From positions 1,546,329-1,610,328 of the forward strand of contig MU278348.1 in NCBI GenBank assembly GCA_022385755.1: a stretch of 64,000 nucleotides of DNA. Direction: 5' to 3'. Origin of the DNA: Trametopsis cervina. Lineage: Eukaryota; Basidiomycota; Agaricomycetes; Polyporales; Irpicaceae. Below, one piece after another: positions 1 to 12,200 of the stretch (the stretch's first letter is position 1; each line of letters begins with the position of its first letter). The position numbers were made by a program, and so were the translations under genes. A model generated the notes under the pieces. That model searched no databases, had not been told where the DNA came from, and was given only the letters and a program-made list of their open reading frames with translations.

Positions 1-269
1 GTGTGCTTGAGTGATATTTTTGTCCGTCTTGATCTGGGCGTTAGCTCGGCGAGAGTCAGGGGGTTATCTCTCCGAGCCTTGGAGGTTGTCGGATGCACTG
101 GCGTGCTGAGTGTTGTGTCCATACCAGCGAAAAAGTCACTGGTGTCATCTTCTAGAAGTAACTGAGACGTAGAGCCAAGTACTTGAGGGATCTGAAATGT
201 GGTATCCGAAAGGCCCGCTGGAGACACATCCATGAAGTCGGGTAAATGGTGGCGAAGACTGTGGTCCAT
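1..269 (-). CDS. Partial gene of unknown function, 5' part only
   Basis: An open frame runs leftwards from an ATG at 269-267 to the window edge, giving about 89 residues. The peptide has an acidic, Ser/Thr-rich start, then a basic stretch near residues 75-86 (TPRSRRTKISLK), and contains NPLTLAELTPR. I do not recognise a family. The composition would fit a disordered N-terminus of a nuclear protein, but that is only inference. The ATG has a purine at -3. A neighbouring frame further upstream (about 300-470) is also open but has no ATG, so an upstream exon is possible and the start is tentative. Confidence 0.5.
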   Translation of the reverse strand, partial: MDHSLRHHLPDFMDVSPAGLSDTTFQIPQVLGSTSQLLLEDDTSDFFAGMDTTLSTPVHPTTSKARRDNPLTLAELTPRSRRTKISLKH

Positions 270-1511
270 CTTCGGTTCGTAGACCAGTCACAGGTGGCAA
301 AAGAAGTTGGGTTTGTGCAGTAGCAGCAAAAGTTCTCTCGAGCTGCTTAAAATTGATGGCGGGCGGATGGACCAGCTGGTGTCGTGAAGAAGTGCAGTGC
401 AAAGGAGCGACGGTCGCCGTCTTGGACGACGCGACGCGTCGAACCGTGAGAATCTGACGCGTACGGCAACTCACGTGATCGCGCTTTCTCTAATAGGAAG
501 GTCTTGTATACAGCACAATCAGCGCTTTTACCAGTGCAATAGTTCCGACCTGCCGACTCGTGTTATAAGTCGGTCTGTATGCATGTTCAGGTGATTGCTG
601 GAATCACAGAGAGTTGAATTGTATACCAATGCTTACACGCTGTTCAATTATATAGGCATTATAAAGCATCGACGAGTCATCGCTATCATGCTACAATATT
701 GTAGCACAGTCATGCCAATGATACGGCGGCGACATATGGTTATCAGCTGTTGAAACAATATGCTCATGTATCCAAAAAATCGAACCGCACATCTTATCAA
801 AAAGTAGTGCCATGTGCAGTTCGCCCGCGATTCAAGTAACTGGCAAGGATGATTTGATGCATTGTAGTTATGTCCACTTAATTGGGATCGTTCTACGCAA
901 TTCTTTTGTATGGATCGCCTATCTGGCAAATACAAACCCGCATTACAGTTTGTACGGCTGATGCAAATCGGAGGCACACCCGTGATACCAATGCGTTCCA
1001 CCAATACCTTCTCTCACGAGGCAGATTGGGAGGTCGAATGCTCAAACGCAATACAGTACACATAAGCTACGCCTCACGTCAATCGGCAAGCCGATGCCGA
1101 ATTGTATGAAACCCAAGAAATACATTTTCCTCCTTCAAGTTGTGCACAAGGCGTCATGCTGCCAGGGCGCATACTCAGGGTCGATGGAAGACATAGACAT
1201 GTACTAACTTTACTCGTCTTTTCGTACTCATCGGTTCAATGGTATAGGATACATACATCCGTCGCAAGTCGGACAACGGGAAAGAGGATGTTCTTGTTAC
1301 AGAACTCCCGGCGCGAGCAAACTAATTTTATTCGTGTATCGGTTGACAGCCGTTATCAACCCTCCAGTACTAACTTGGATACGGCGACAACGGAAAGGCC
1401 AGTCTACTTCGCCTTAGTTTCACCCGCCATGACCGCAGGATGCAACGTGTGTATTGCTGAACAACAAGGAACCGCGCAAATGTTGCATGCTTGATCGACG
1501 CTCTGGTAAGT
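270..1511. other. Intergenic region
   Basis: About 1.2 kb between the partial gene and the 3' end of SYO1. I see only short overlapping frames without splice-consistent extension or recognisable motifs on either strand. It should hold the promoter of the partial gene and the SYO1 3' UTR. No repeat or RNA gene was seen. Confidence 0.5.
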
Positions 1512-4072
1512 TCATAGGCCCAACGCCCGCCGATAATCAACAAACGCCACCAAATTATCTCTGACCTCCTCTCCACGGCGTCTGAGATCACGTTCTCGTT
1601 TCCTATCAATGCCGCGCACGGCCTTCCTGACACCTTCTATCCCAGCGGCTAGTACGTCCAGGTAGCCTTGCGCTCGAAAGTTAACGTCATATGGCGACGT
1701 CTCGTCTGAGTAGATATCGATTAACGCGGACACAGCTTGGAGCTGAGGTTCCACCGAGCTGCTATTCGTCGCCCCGGATGAGATCACCGCTAGCAAGAAC
1801 TCCGAGATAACCTGTTAACCTGTTAGAATTGGCCTTTTGCTATATAATTCTTAATACCTTATTGGCCTCAATGGACTCCCGGTGCTGCGCGAGACATTCC
1901 AACGTGCCGATACACTTAACTTTGACGCTCGTCTCTGAAGCAGCGTTGCATAATTGGATCAAGACGTTGACTTGAGCTGCATCGGGCACCTGTAGATTGA
2001 TGGTGAGTTCGACAGATGCAGAATACGGAGACCATGGTCCTACTCACTAGAACACCTTTCCATACAACTGCGATGCCCCAAAGCACACCGACCGCGGCCT
2101 CCCACATTTCCCGTCGTCTCTCTTGGCCCGGTCCATCCACGTCCGTACCGACGACTTCCAGTGCATGCCATACTTGTGTCCATATGCTCGTGCCTGCGGC
2201 GAAGTCATCGCGCGGAGACACTTTCTGTGGATGAGCCTGAGCAGCGGTGGCCAACGCCAGGAAGACATTGTTTAGGCATTCCAATGCGCCGATATGGATT
2301 GAACTAAGTGCAGAAGTTGTCGGGGGATGCGGAGAAGTGCCTCCGAGAGGAGGGAACGATAGGGCAGTCGGTTGAATCAATGAGAGCAGTGGAGTAACGA
2401 ACGCGGGTAGGTTCGCTGTGATCGGGCTGTCTGTTGACGGCACGGCAGAGTCATCCTCTGCCATTTCGGCATCATCTTCCATATCATCATCTACCGGCTC
2501 CTGTAGTCAGAAGAGACCAATGACACCATGGTAAGGATCTTACCTTCGACTACCTCCTCATCTCCACTATCTATCGCGGGTTCAGGGTCAGGTAGGGTCG
2601 CACAAACGCCTGTGAGTATTTCTAGAGCCAGTTGAACGTTTCTAAGCTTCCGTTCCAGCTGTTCTAGCTCAATTTCTGCGGGACTTCTGTGATCCGTTTT
2701 GGGTGAATTCTTCAAGGACAGCTTTTGCAATTCGGGTATGGCATCCTATGCAGAATTAGTTCGGTTTCCTGTTACGAATTCATCGCCGAGACAGCCGACA
2801 CACCTCCTGCACTATTAGCTCTTGCGCGCGCTGAGTATTCTCTACCAGAGAGATTGACGCTATGACCGGTTGCAATGTGGGTAAGACAACCTCATTATCA
2901 ATATCCGCAAGTGCCGCTACTGAGGGAGGAGGTATAGGAGATACATTCCTCAGTATACCTGAAGGGTTGTTAGAAGTTCCTAATAGCGTCGGAGAAAATA
3001 TTCACGTGCCTGAGCAAAGGATGCGTAAGGTAACTTCACGATCGTCTCGCGCCGCTTTGCCTTTGCCATTAGGCTTTTCAGCTTCATCTGGTCGTGCCAC
3101 GGATAAAAGACACGCTGTGTAGGCACCATTCGAACGAACTTCCACGATAGCCGGATAGTTATCATCCGTCAGAACGTATAAACAGTGTGCTATCAAATTT
3201 CGTTAGGTATATAGAGATATATGACGAATGACTCAGCCTGACCTGCGGACGCCACTGTTGCGACAGGTAGTTTTTCTCTCGCACTAAGAAATGACATTAA
3301 GAATGGGACCAGTGATATCTGGTTGACAGCATTCAATGCTTTGTTTGAGGTTTCTCTAGTGTACCTTAGCCGCAGTGACAACGAAGATGCTGATTACTCA
3401 CGACAAACACCAAAGAATGGTAATCACGTTGTCCGCGAACTCGTATACAAGTCTTTGCATATTTTCAGGGGCGTCCTTGGGAGACTCCAGGAACTGGGAG
3501 AGAGTTGCAGAAATCTAAGGATGGGAATTACACGAGATTGAGTGACAGTGTCAGCGATGATCGCTTACTTTCGGTATAAAGGTTTTCAATGGGGTAAGTA
3601 TGTTCTTGTTGTACATCTCCGCACATATGTCATACCCGCCGTCGATGCACAAGTTTCTAAAGAGCTGAATTAGCTTGATCGGAAGCGGACAGCGTCACTA
3701 CATACCGTAAAGCACCACCGGCTTCTACAACCACTTCCTCCTCACTGTCGGAGAGTCGCGTGATCAATGCACCGACAACATTCTTGCCTTGCAAGAGCCT
3801 TCGAGTGGAAGGATCATTTTGTATGAGATTAGATACCGCTACACAAGCCCATTTTCGTTCAGCCACATCAGGACTTGCCATCTGGTAAAACGTTTGAAAT
3901 CAACACACCCAGAGAAGACGCAAGCGCGACTCACCTTTTGTATGATAGGGAGTATTGCATCCCCCTTGGATGAAGACGCGGAAGCCGCGGCGAGGCCTTG
4001 GGGAATATGCGAGTCCGGCACTCGCATAGGATTGTGCCGCTTCATTTGACGTTTCTTCTGAGATTTGCCCAT
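1512..4072 (-). CDS. SYO1: Symportin SYO1 / HEATR3 homologue
   Basis: Eleven exons: 4072-3935, 3881-3706, 3656-3569, 3514-3402, 3355-3243, 3189-3010, 2958-2804, 2745-2544, 2490-2048, 1989-1858, 1811-1512; 679 aa. The start MGKSQKKR and the following basic residues match the family N-terminus. Armadillo/HEAT repeats follow, including the family blocks ALRNLCIDGGYDICAEM and CLSETSNKALNAVNQ, an acidic stretch near residues 390-400, and a C-terminus (EVRDNLVAFVDYRRAL) like that of human HEATR3. Known role: co-imports RpL5 and RpL11 into the nucleus with the karyopherin Kap104 and supports 5S RNP assembly. The intron 3009-2959 is GC-AG; the donor is GCACGT. The gene is divergent from FIP1, with 339 bp between the two starts. 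Confidence 0.9.
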
Positions 4073-4411
4073 GGTCGTAGATTGCGGTAGAAAGTTCGGA
4101 CCTCAGTGAGTTCTACGGAATCTGCGCGTCCGTCTAGGTTATCGCGGTGAGGCGCATGAAGACAATTCTCCAAGCAATTCACATCCATGATGGGCTGGCG
4201 TCTAAGGTAAAATTGTGATCAGTTGAAACGTAGTGGTACATTAGTACTGCATTAGTAATGGTAAGGACTCTACTAATCCAACTTCGGGAGGTAACTATTG
4301 TTGTAGCCAGATCTATTGAGATCTAATAATTGTCACAAATGCACTTACTTTGGCGCCTTGTCCTTAGAGTTGACACAACCACCTCACGCACATTGTTACT
4401 TCCTGTGGTGG
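4073..4411. promoter_or_regulatory. Divergent promoter region SYO1/FIP1
   Basis: 339 bp separate the two start codons of head-to-head genes, so both promoters must lie here or in the first exons. I see no clear TATA box or named factor site. Co-regulation of the pair is possible but not shown. Confidence 0.5.
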
Positions 4412-6797
4412 ATGCCAAATATGCTGTGTGTTCAATTCTACGCCGACCTGCCTCATCTCGTTCTAATGTTTGTCTAGCGATGATGATGATGACCGGTTTC
4501 TTTACGGAGACTCCGCCGACTTGGACGAACCACCCAAGCCCGCCATACAGACTTCAGGTGAATACAGTCTTGCTGCAGGAACTCAGATTCTCTAGACCCG
4601 ATACTCATCTGTATCTCTAACTTTCTGTACTCTCTGTACTTAGTTCCACAGCCGTAAGTCGCGTCTTCCACGTTATTGTTCTGTGTGGCTGACTATACCG
4701 TGTTGTAGCATACCTCTGGAACAGGTAGAAGCGTTCACGAATACGCAAGGTGTTGTCGCGAACCTGGAGGCAAAAGTGGCTGGAGATGCGAACGATACCG
4801 CAGAAGATAGCAGCGAGTCGCAAGATGGAGGCGCAGAACAAGGGAACGGGGAAGCTCAAGGAGACGGAGAACAACAAGAACAAGAGCAAGAAGAGCAAGA
4901 AGAAGAGGGAGAGGGAGAGGGAGAGGACGAAGAGGAGGAAGAAAGTGACGACGTAAGAGGTCTACAAAACATCTCTTGCTCCACTAAACACCTTGTAGGA
5001 CATTGAAATTATCACAGAAAAGCCCAATCGCTCCTTGGATTTTCGGTACGTGCAGCATACATAGTAGATTCTTGGTACTTTATTTTGGTTTACAGGCAGC
5101 GACCCCCTCTGAACCGGCCGGGCCAATCGTCATCATTCTCGACTCCCCAACGCCGTAAGCTCAGTTTTGGGTTTAAGATTGTCGTTATTTATCATATTAT
5201 ATAGCTCAACAGCAACCCGCGCCTTCACTTACGACCGAATACACTCCCCGCGCTCGAGATACCGCGACAAATCTATCTGCTACTCCCCAACCAACACCAG
5301 GGCCTGCAGGTCAAACCACAAGCACATCAAGCCTTACATCCTCTGAGAACAAACAGGTCGCTCGTTCAGATGGTGTAGACCCGTCTACGCTTCCCGTGGC
5401 TACTGCACCTCCCTCGCACCCACAAATTGATCTAGAGGCGCCAGGCATATTGGACGGACGTTCGATTTATGAGATTGATATCGCTGCTATGGCGGAGAAG
5501 AACTGGAGGCGGCCGGGCGCGGATCTCAGCGACTGGTTTAACTATGGCTTTGACGAGATCTCCTGGGAGGCTTATTGCTACAGGCGCAGGGAAGTGAATG
5601 AACTAGCCAACGTCCTTCGGAGTAATGTCCTCGTGCGTACACTATTTTTTATACCACCGGCTGTAAATATTCGTCGGGATACGAATATACTCATTTGTAC
5701 TCGAATGAGGCCCCCCCGAACCTCGTACGCTAACAATATCCATCTAGAGCTTCGCTGGTATGCCAGAAGACCAAGTTGCTGCGTTACCACCAGAAGTACG
5801 CACTATGATTATGGCCTTGGTTGCATCTGGCGGAGGCAACCAAGGAGGCATGATGCCCTCCGGGATGAATATGAACGGCCCCATGATGATGCCAATGGGT
5901 CCAATGATGGGTCCTATGATGCATGATATGGGTGCTGCTGAGATGGCGATGGTTGGGCAGGGTATGGGCATGGGCATGGGAGGTGGTATGGGAGGCCAAG
6001 GAATGGGTAACCAGCCCATGCCAGGTCCTGGTATGGGCGGACCCGGTATGGGACCGACTATGAATGATGGCGCGTTAAGTGGAGGAGTGGCGATGAGTTC
6101 GGCTGGGCAAGTTCAGGGAGGCACAGCAGATATAACCATGGGTATGATGGGAGATGGCTTTCAAGGTATGCCGCAAGGGCCCGCTCAACAGGGTGCAGGC
6201 ATGCATATGGGCGGTGAATTTGGCATGCAGGTACGTACCTATAATTGTGTGGAAGACAATCTAAATAACATATGCTGTCTATAGCAGGAGATGAACCAGC
6301 AAATGTACCCTGGCGTAGAAGGAGCCGGGACACCGGTGCCAAGCGCGCCTGCTTCTACTCGTGGAGGACCTCCAGCTCACTTTGGCAGAGGTCGTGGCAT
6401 CCCAGCGCAAGCTCCAGCTATTCGTGGTGCTCGCGGAGGTGCTTACGCGGGTCGTGGTCGCGGTACGTGACCCTGTGTCGTCAGCAGATTTTGGTGCTGA
6501 CATTGCTAGGTGGACAAGCATTACCTGTGCGACCTGCATCACCTCTGCCACCCAATGTGCCTACGGGCCCCAGGAACAAGAACAAATATAAGGACATCGA
6601 TAATAGCGCTCCCGCAGTTGAGGGTCTGGACTATGGAGGAGGCAAGGATAGGAGTACGCCGCCTGACTTTGAGGACCGCGGTTCACGGTACGTATATTAT
6701 TAGCGCTATTCTACTCATTATCTCACATTCACATCATGACAGGAAACGCCGGAGCTCTCCAGGAATCGAAGAGGGCAGAGGTCCGAAGCGACGATAA
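4412..6797 (+). CDS. FIP1: Pre-mRNA polyadenylation factor Fip1
   Basis: Eleven exons: 4412-4425, 4478-4557, 4644-4653, 4709-4952, 4999-5045, 5096-5154, 5205-5632, 5748-6230, 6285-6462, 6510-6687, 6743-6797; 591 aa. Fip1 is the cleavage/polyadenylation factor subunit that tethers poly(A) polymerase. The N-terminus has the acidic DDDDDRFLYGDSADL typical of Fip1, then a Glu-rich segment. The Fip1 domain covers about residues 227-279: DLEAPGILDG, then NWRRPGADLSDWFNYGFDE, then WEAYC. The C-terminal half is Met/Gly-rich, then RG-rich, and ends in a basic tail (GPKRR). The start is the weakest point: the first exon holds only 14 coding bases (MPNM plus two bases). The third exon is 10 nt and is needed to keep the frame. 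Confidence 0.9.
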
Positions 6798-7461
6798 TGA
6801 GGGTGACTGTGCTTTTGTTTTGTTACTGCCTAGTTTTCATGTTCAGCACACTAGTGTATTCCTTAATGCACCGAGATCGACTTCGTTGTCTGCTCCGTCT
6901 GTACTGAGGTACGTATGCGTGAATCTCGACAGTACTTTGCACTTCCTGCATGTATTATGCGGTTTCTTGGCAGAGTCATGGCGTTGACCGGAGCCATGAA
7001 AATGTGCTGCTCTTTGGTGTATTCATCAAGGGCAGTAACCTAGATATCCGTCTTACCTTTACGTCGTGGTTCCTGGGCCGCCATAACACCTTCATCTGGA
7101 CGCGGAAAGGCCGTCGGGAAATGCGGATCTCCACCACAGAACGACGTCCCTTGGATGCTTCTTGCAGGCAGCAATGAAGTCACCGCCTGCGTTATAGGGG
7201 ACTGTATTCATCTCAGGTCCACGCTCGTTCCGAACTTACACATTCAGCAAGTAAAGTACATTCCACACTATTATTGGTCACATTTGTGGTTGTAGAAAGG
7301 AGACACGAAAGTGCAAGGTGTGTTGTATTGGTAAATGTGGGTGAGATGAGGTCCATTGGAAGGCACTGGATAAATAGCTATTGAAACTGAAGACTGGTAT
7401 AGCAGTAGAATTGGCTATGTTCATAAGGGCAACTCGAGAGTTAATGGATCAGCAACTCACA
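6798..7461. other. Convergent 3' intergenic region
   Basis: Stretch of 664 bp between the stop codons of FIP1 and the Ark1/Prk1-like kinase, which converge. Only short frames with no support are present. It should hold both 3' UTRs. Confidence 0.5.
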
Positions 7462-10400
7462 CTAGCGACCTCTTAACGAACTATTCGGCCCTTTCTTGGC
7501 CCCAGGGTCTACCGTCTCAGTCTGGTCTACGGCTCGCTGCCATCGGTCGATGAGTCTTGAGACACCAATGTAAGGCTTCTCCGGTGATGGTGACCGCAGG
7601 TCATCTGAAGGAGCGCTCTCCTTTCGTCGAACCAGTGGGGCTGTGGTGGCCTCCTGAGCGCGAGGCAACACGGTGTCAATTTGCTTCTTCGTCTCCGACA
7701 TTGGTTTCCCAGCTGTAAGGATGCCAATACCTGTTGTGTTTGTGGAAAATTTGGCTGGGGAGTAAGTTTGTCGCAAAGGATATCCGGCTACAGCTGGACT
7801 CGGCGAGCGCCTCACCAATGCAGGCTCTTTGTTCTCATCGTGCCCATCCGGAATAGACAAGTGCGACTTAGTAAGAACTGGTGAAGATGGTGGTGATAGC
7901 TTGGGGAATCGAGCGGCCGCAGCTGTCGGTGAAGGTAGTCCAGCACTAGAGGTCGTGGAAAGCGATTTGGTCACGACAGATGGCTTCGTCGCGATAGGTG
8001 GCGGAGGCTTGCTCCCTGGCTGCCCAGCTCCGTTGATAGATTCATACCGGTGCACCATATCTGATATAGAAGTACGTCGTGTCGACCGTCGCGGCCTTTC
8101 TTCATGATTCTGGCTGGCTTTCTGTGCTGTAGAGTTCGCGGAGGAGAGAGAGGACTCTAGAGGCGCCGTTTTCGAGACTGGGTTGAGGAACATTGATTGA
8201 GGCCGCGTGCGACCTGGTGGATTGGAGGAACTTGTAGAATTAGTTGCGTTGATAGGGGCTGGAGCAATCCGTGGCGCTGCGTCAACGTTTGACACGGCAA
8301 CTTTACGCTGCTGCTGGCGTGATGGTGGCCGCGCAACCGCGCGCGAAGGAGTCGCAGGACGGGTAGTTGAAGGAGGGAGCCCTTCGTTCCCCGGCGAAGA
8401 CGAACGCACCCGATCGACTAGACCGGGGAGTGGCTGCTTCATAGATGGTGATGTTACGATGGCAGAACGGCGTTTGTCCATAATGCGCGAGGGGCTCTTG
8501 GGTGGTTGAGAGCCGCTCCATAAATCGACGAGATCATGAACAGAACTCTGACGTCCCTTGCTACCCGACCTTTTGCTGCGGGGTACCACCTTGTTTTCTG
8601 GAGGCATAGATGTAGCGTTGTTCAAATCAGACTGTTCAGCGGATTGGTCTGAACTTCCATTGGGCTTGTACCCGCCCAGGTCCTCCGGTCCCTCGTCACT
8701 GGATGAAGAACCTTCTTTGCTCACTTCACGTGTAGGTGATGTCACAGGGCTCCAGTTATCTGTAAGCCCACTCGGGGAAGAGGAGAGTGCAAGAGGCTTG
8801 GGTTTCGGCTCCATACCAGGTAACTTTAGTCCTCTCTGGGCAGACGTCGACGCTGAATTGCTGGTGCCAGCACGACTTAGGGAAACCTTCGTTATCTTTG
8901 ACGGGGATCTTGTTCTGTCACGCCGCTCTGCGGATTTCGCTCGTTTGCTCGGGCTCATACCCCTAACACCGTCCTGTTTCGCTTGCTGCGGTTGAACAGG
9001 ACGCCAGGGTTCTGTTTGCCGTTCATTTCCTGTACGTTCAACCTTCAGAGGTTGCTCATACTGGGTTGGCGCGGGCTTCTCCTGAGAAGGCTCGCTCTGA
9101 GGGATTATATCCACGCTGAATGCTTCCAAAGGCTTCTCTAGTTGCAACGGACTGCGCTCGATGTAGGATGCTCGCTTGCTTGGGCTATCTCTTAGCACTG
9201 GCTGAGACGTTTGGGTATTTGTCTCGTCATCAGAGATGCCTGTCAGCCAGTCTCGTGGTTCAGCCTTCGGACTGGGACGAGGCGGAAGTGTTGGTGGAGT
9301 AGGAGCCGTTGAAGCGGGAATATCAAGCTTGTTTGAATCTGGAACAGTAGATTTCATAGTTAAGGAGCTTCGATGCCGACGTGGTTGCACAGGCCGACTA
9401 TGTCGAGACAGTATTGGAGTTGGTCGTGGTTCGTGACGAGCTTCAGGTGCCTGCGGCCCGCTTGAGGTAGGGTGTCTGCCGTGTCCCATACGCGATTCAC
9501 GCATTGCAGTGCCGGTAACCTGTTGCGAGCGTGTACCATCGAATCTACCGGGAGCAAGAGAATTGCGACGGGATAAAGCAGGCTCGCCCGTACCGAGGCT
9601 AGAATTTCCCAATAAATTGCCACTCCGTACCCCGCCGGTAGCATTCCTGGAAGGCGGTCGTGCTGGGCTCACGGAGGGTTTATCAGCAGGCCGTTCGAAA
9701 GGAGGTGGCTTCGCAGAAGCCTGCATGTCAGCCTGGCCTCTATCTTGAGATGAAGGGAAAAATTGGCGGTCCAGTTCTTCTAACGATGGGAACCGTTCCT
9801 CCAGTGATAGCTCGCCAGGTCTTTGTGGCATCGCGGAAGGTCCACGCCATGATGAGGCTTGGAACGCTGGCGAGTGTGGACGCGAATGAGTCTGAGGAAT
9901 AGGCACAGGGGAAGGTGCATGTGTACTCGGAGGTCGATACATTGTGGTACTACTGCCAAGTCCGGAAAGAGCAGGGCTTGGTGCAAGAGACTGAGGGGAA
10001 CCGACAGATAAGTGAGTGGATGCGAGTCCTGTCCTAGCTCGGCGAGCATCTGCTAGAGTCTGCGCTGGAGGTTGAGACGATAGTCCAAGCCCCTCAAAGG
10101 CATCTCTAACGGGCATGCGACTCTTTGACAAAGACCCAGAGGGAGTCGGTGAGGGTGAAGGTCTGGATATAGGGATTGGCTGCGGCTTGGGCGACGCGAG
10201 ATAGGACGAGTGCCTTTTCGATGGCTCAAACGAATCACCGAAACCGGGCGCCGCCGGGACTAAAAAGTCGTTATCGAAGGCGTTTTTCGCTGCTGCCTTT
10301 GGGATGTTCTCTACGACATGACTAGGGTGCTTGGAATCGATACTCCATGGGTCTCCTCCGGTGTTGAGGTTTACCGTCTTGCCTGCGTCGGCGTTTCCCC

Positions 10401-11883
10401 CAACGCTCGCCATTCCAGATTTATGTCCACGAACACCTCGCCAAGCACGGTCATCCGCAGAATCGAACCTTAGATGTGTGCTATGGTCCACCTGATCCCC
10501 ATCCTGTGCCGAACTCGACTGTGATAGTGCTGCAACATCTGAGATCTGGGGACGCCCCCGTCGCATTGGTGCAATAGCCTCAAGCACCTTTTCACGGGCC
10601 TGCACGCCAGCATTTTTTGACGGCGATGTAGACGGCTGATTTGATCGTGATTTGAACAAAACCAGATCATCCAAGGGATTTGTGGACGTAGCTCCCGGCG
10701 ACATAGTATTTGGAGAGAGGGCTTGCAAGGGAGCCCCAGCAAGTACTCGAGGCGGCAGGGAGGGTTGTTTCGGGGGAAGGGCGTATGTGTACCGAGATTT
10801 GGTACCGCGAAGACCGTGCACATGGTTCAATAATTCAAAGACACTCGGCCGCTGCGTGCCATACTCGCGAAGCATCGATCCTGAAGTGTATGACATGAGC
10901 TAGAGAGGCCTCAACAATTCCCTCGCAGCACTTACCGATTAGTGCTACCATGTTTTGTGAGTAAACGGGGTAAGGTGGGATGCTGTAGTTGACATTCTGG
11001 ATCGCAAGTGGACCGCGTTCCTCAAAAGGCGTGGTGTAGTAGCAGAGCTTATACAGCAAGACCCCGAGGGCCCATACGTCGCTCTTCTCGTCGATTGGTC
11101 GTCGCTGAAGCAGGTTTACCATTTCAGGTGCACGGTATTGCATGGTAGTATGCCGATCCAGGTCCGCCTGCAGTGCTCGCATTTCTTCTCCAGTGCTAGG
11201 AACTTTGTGAACGGGGGTGGCACTTCCAAAATCACAGAGCTTGTAAGATGTAGCCGAGGATTGGAGGATGTTCTCAACCTTGAGATCACGGTGAAGAAGA
11301 GGTGGTTTCAGAGCGTGCATTGCAGCTAGGCCTTCGCACACATCAACAAATATTGTCAATATCTCTGCTTCTGTTAATCGCTCGCGTAGCCGGCGGTTCA
11401 TCATGTCGATGATCCCTCCACCCGAACAGAACTCCATTAAGATGAATACTTCATAAGCACCGTTGGGCAGGCGATGTGAAGCTGCGTCTATAAGGTGCAC
11501 AATGTTTGGATGTCCTTTCAATATTCTCTATCATCCCAGTCTAGATCATCTTAAACCGTGAAAGCAATTACACGATACGTACCATTATATCTACCTCCTT
11601 CTTTACCTCTGTAAGCATAGCTTCATCGGGCACCGCTATCCGCTTCAGCACATGGTGCGTGGTATTGTAAACAGGAGTTGCGGTCCTAACAAGGTATACA
11701 TGAGCGAAGCCACCTAATGATTTAGAATGAGATCGACACATCCTTAAAGAGTGGTAGAAGCGCACCTTGGCTAAGATACCTGTCGACCTGGACGGTATAT
11801 TTGTTGACAGCGATGGTCTGACCAGGCATGAGGGTGGGGGAATTCTTAGATGCATGTGCTTGGTATGCCTGCCATTGTGCCAT
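7462..11883 (-). CDS. Ark1/Prk1/AAK1-family serine/threonine kinase
   Basis: Four exons: 11883-11766, 11713-11583, 11527-10936, 10880-7462; 1419 aa. NAK-family kinases phosphorylate endocytic adaptors and control actin patches. The kinase domain covers about residues 28-310: Gly loop SQGGFAHVYLV, Lys63, catalytic HRDLKVEN (Asp164), DFGSAT (Asp182), APEM and DVWALG. NAK traits are the short loop, DFGSAT and LIDAASHRLPNG. The remaining 1,100 residues, in one 3.4-kb exon, are Pro/Ser-rich with PxxP runs, a DPW near residue 457 and NPLDDL near 348. It ends with a conserved-looking GVSRLIDRWQ motif. The start was chosen because the upstream in-frame stretch is not kinase-like and the first exon begins as in related proteins. 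Divergent from the next gene. Confidence 0.92.
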
Positions 11884-12200
11884 CGCTGTCGATGGCAGGC
11901 TGCGTCGAGCTGGCTGCGGGTAGTCTGTACCTCGAGCAGCAACACGGCGTTGCTGGACGCGAACAGCTAGGCGCGCAAGTTCGATGAAAGCACGTGGCCA
12001 ACGAGTACTATTGCGATAAGCGCCTTCGTGACGCGCTCTGGGAAAGTATCGAAAGTAGGAGATCGCGTTGTAGATTCCCTGCCTCTTCCTGGTGTCCACC
12101 TACCACCATCGCCGATTATCCCCAGACTGTAAGTATATCGTCCCTCCACAGTGGTCTGTATATTAGCTCAGACAATCATTGCGACTTCTCCTGCAGCAGG
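11884..12200. promoter_or_regulatory. Divergent promoter region, kinase/oxidoreductase
   Basis: 317 bp between the start codons of two head-to-head genes. No clear TATA box or named element seen. Confidence 0.45.
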
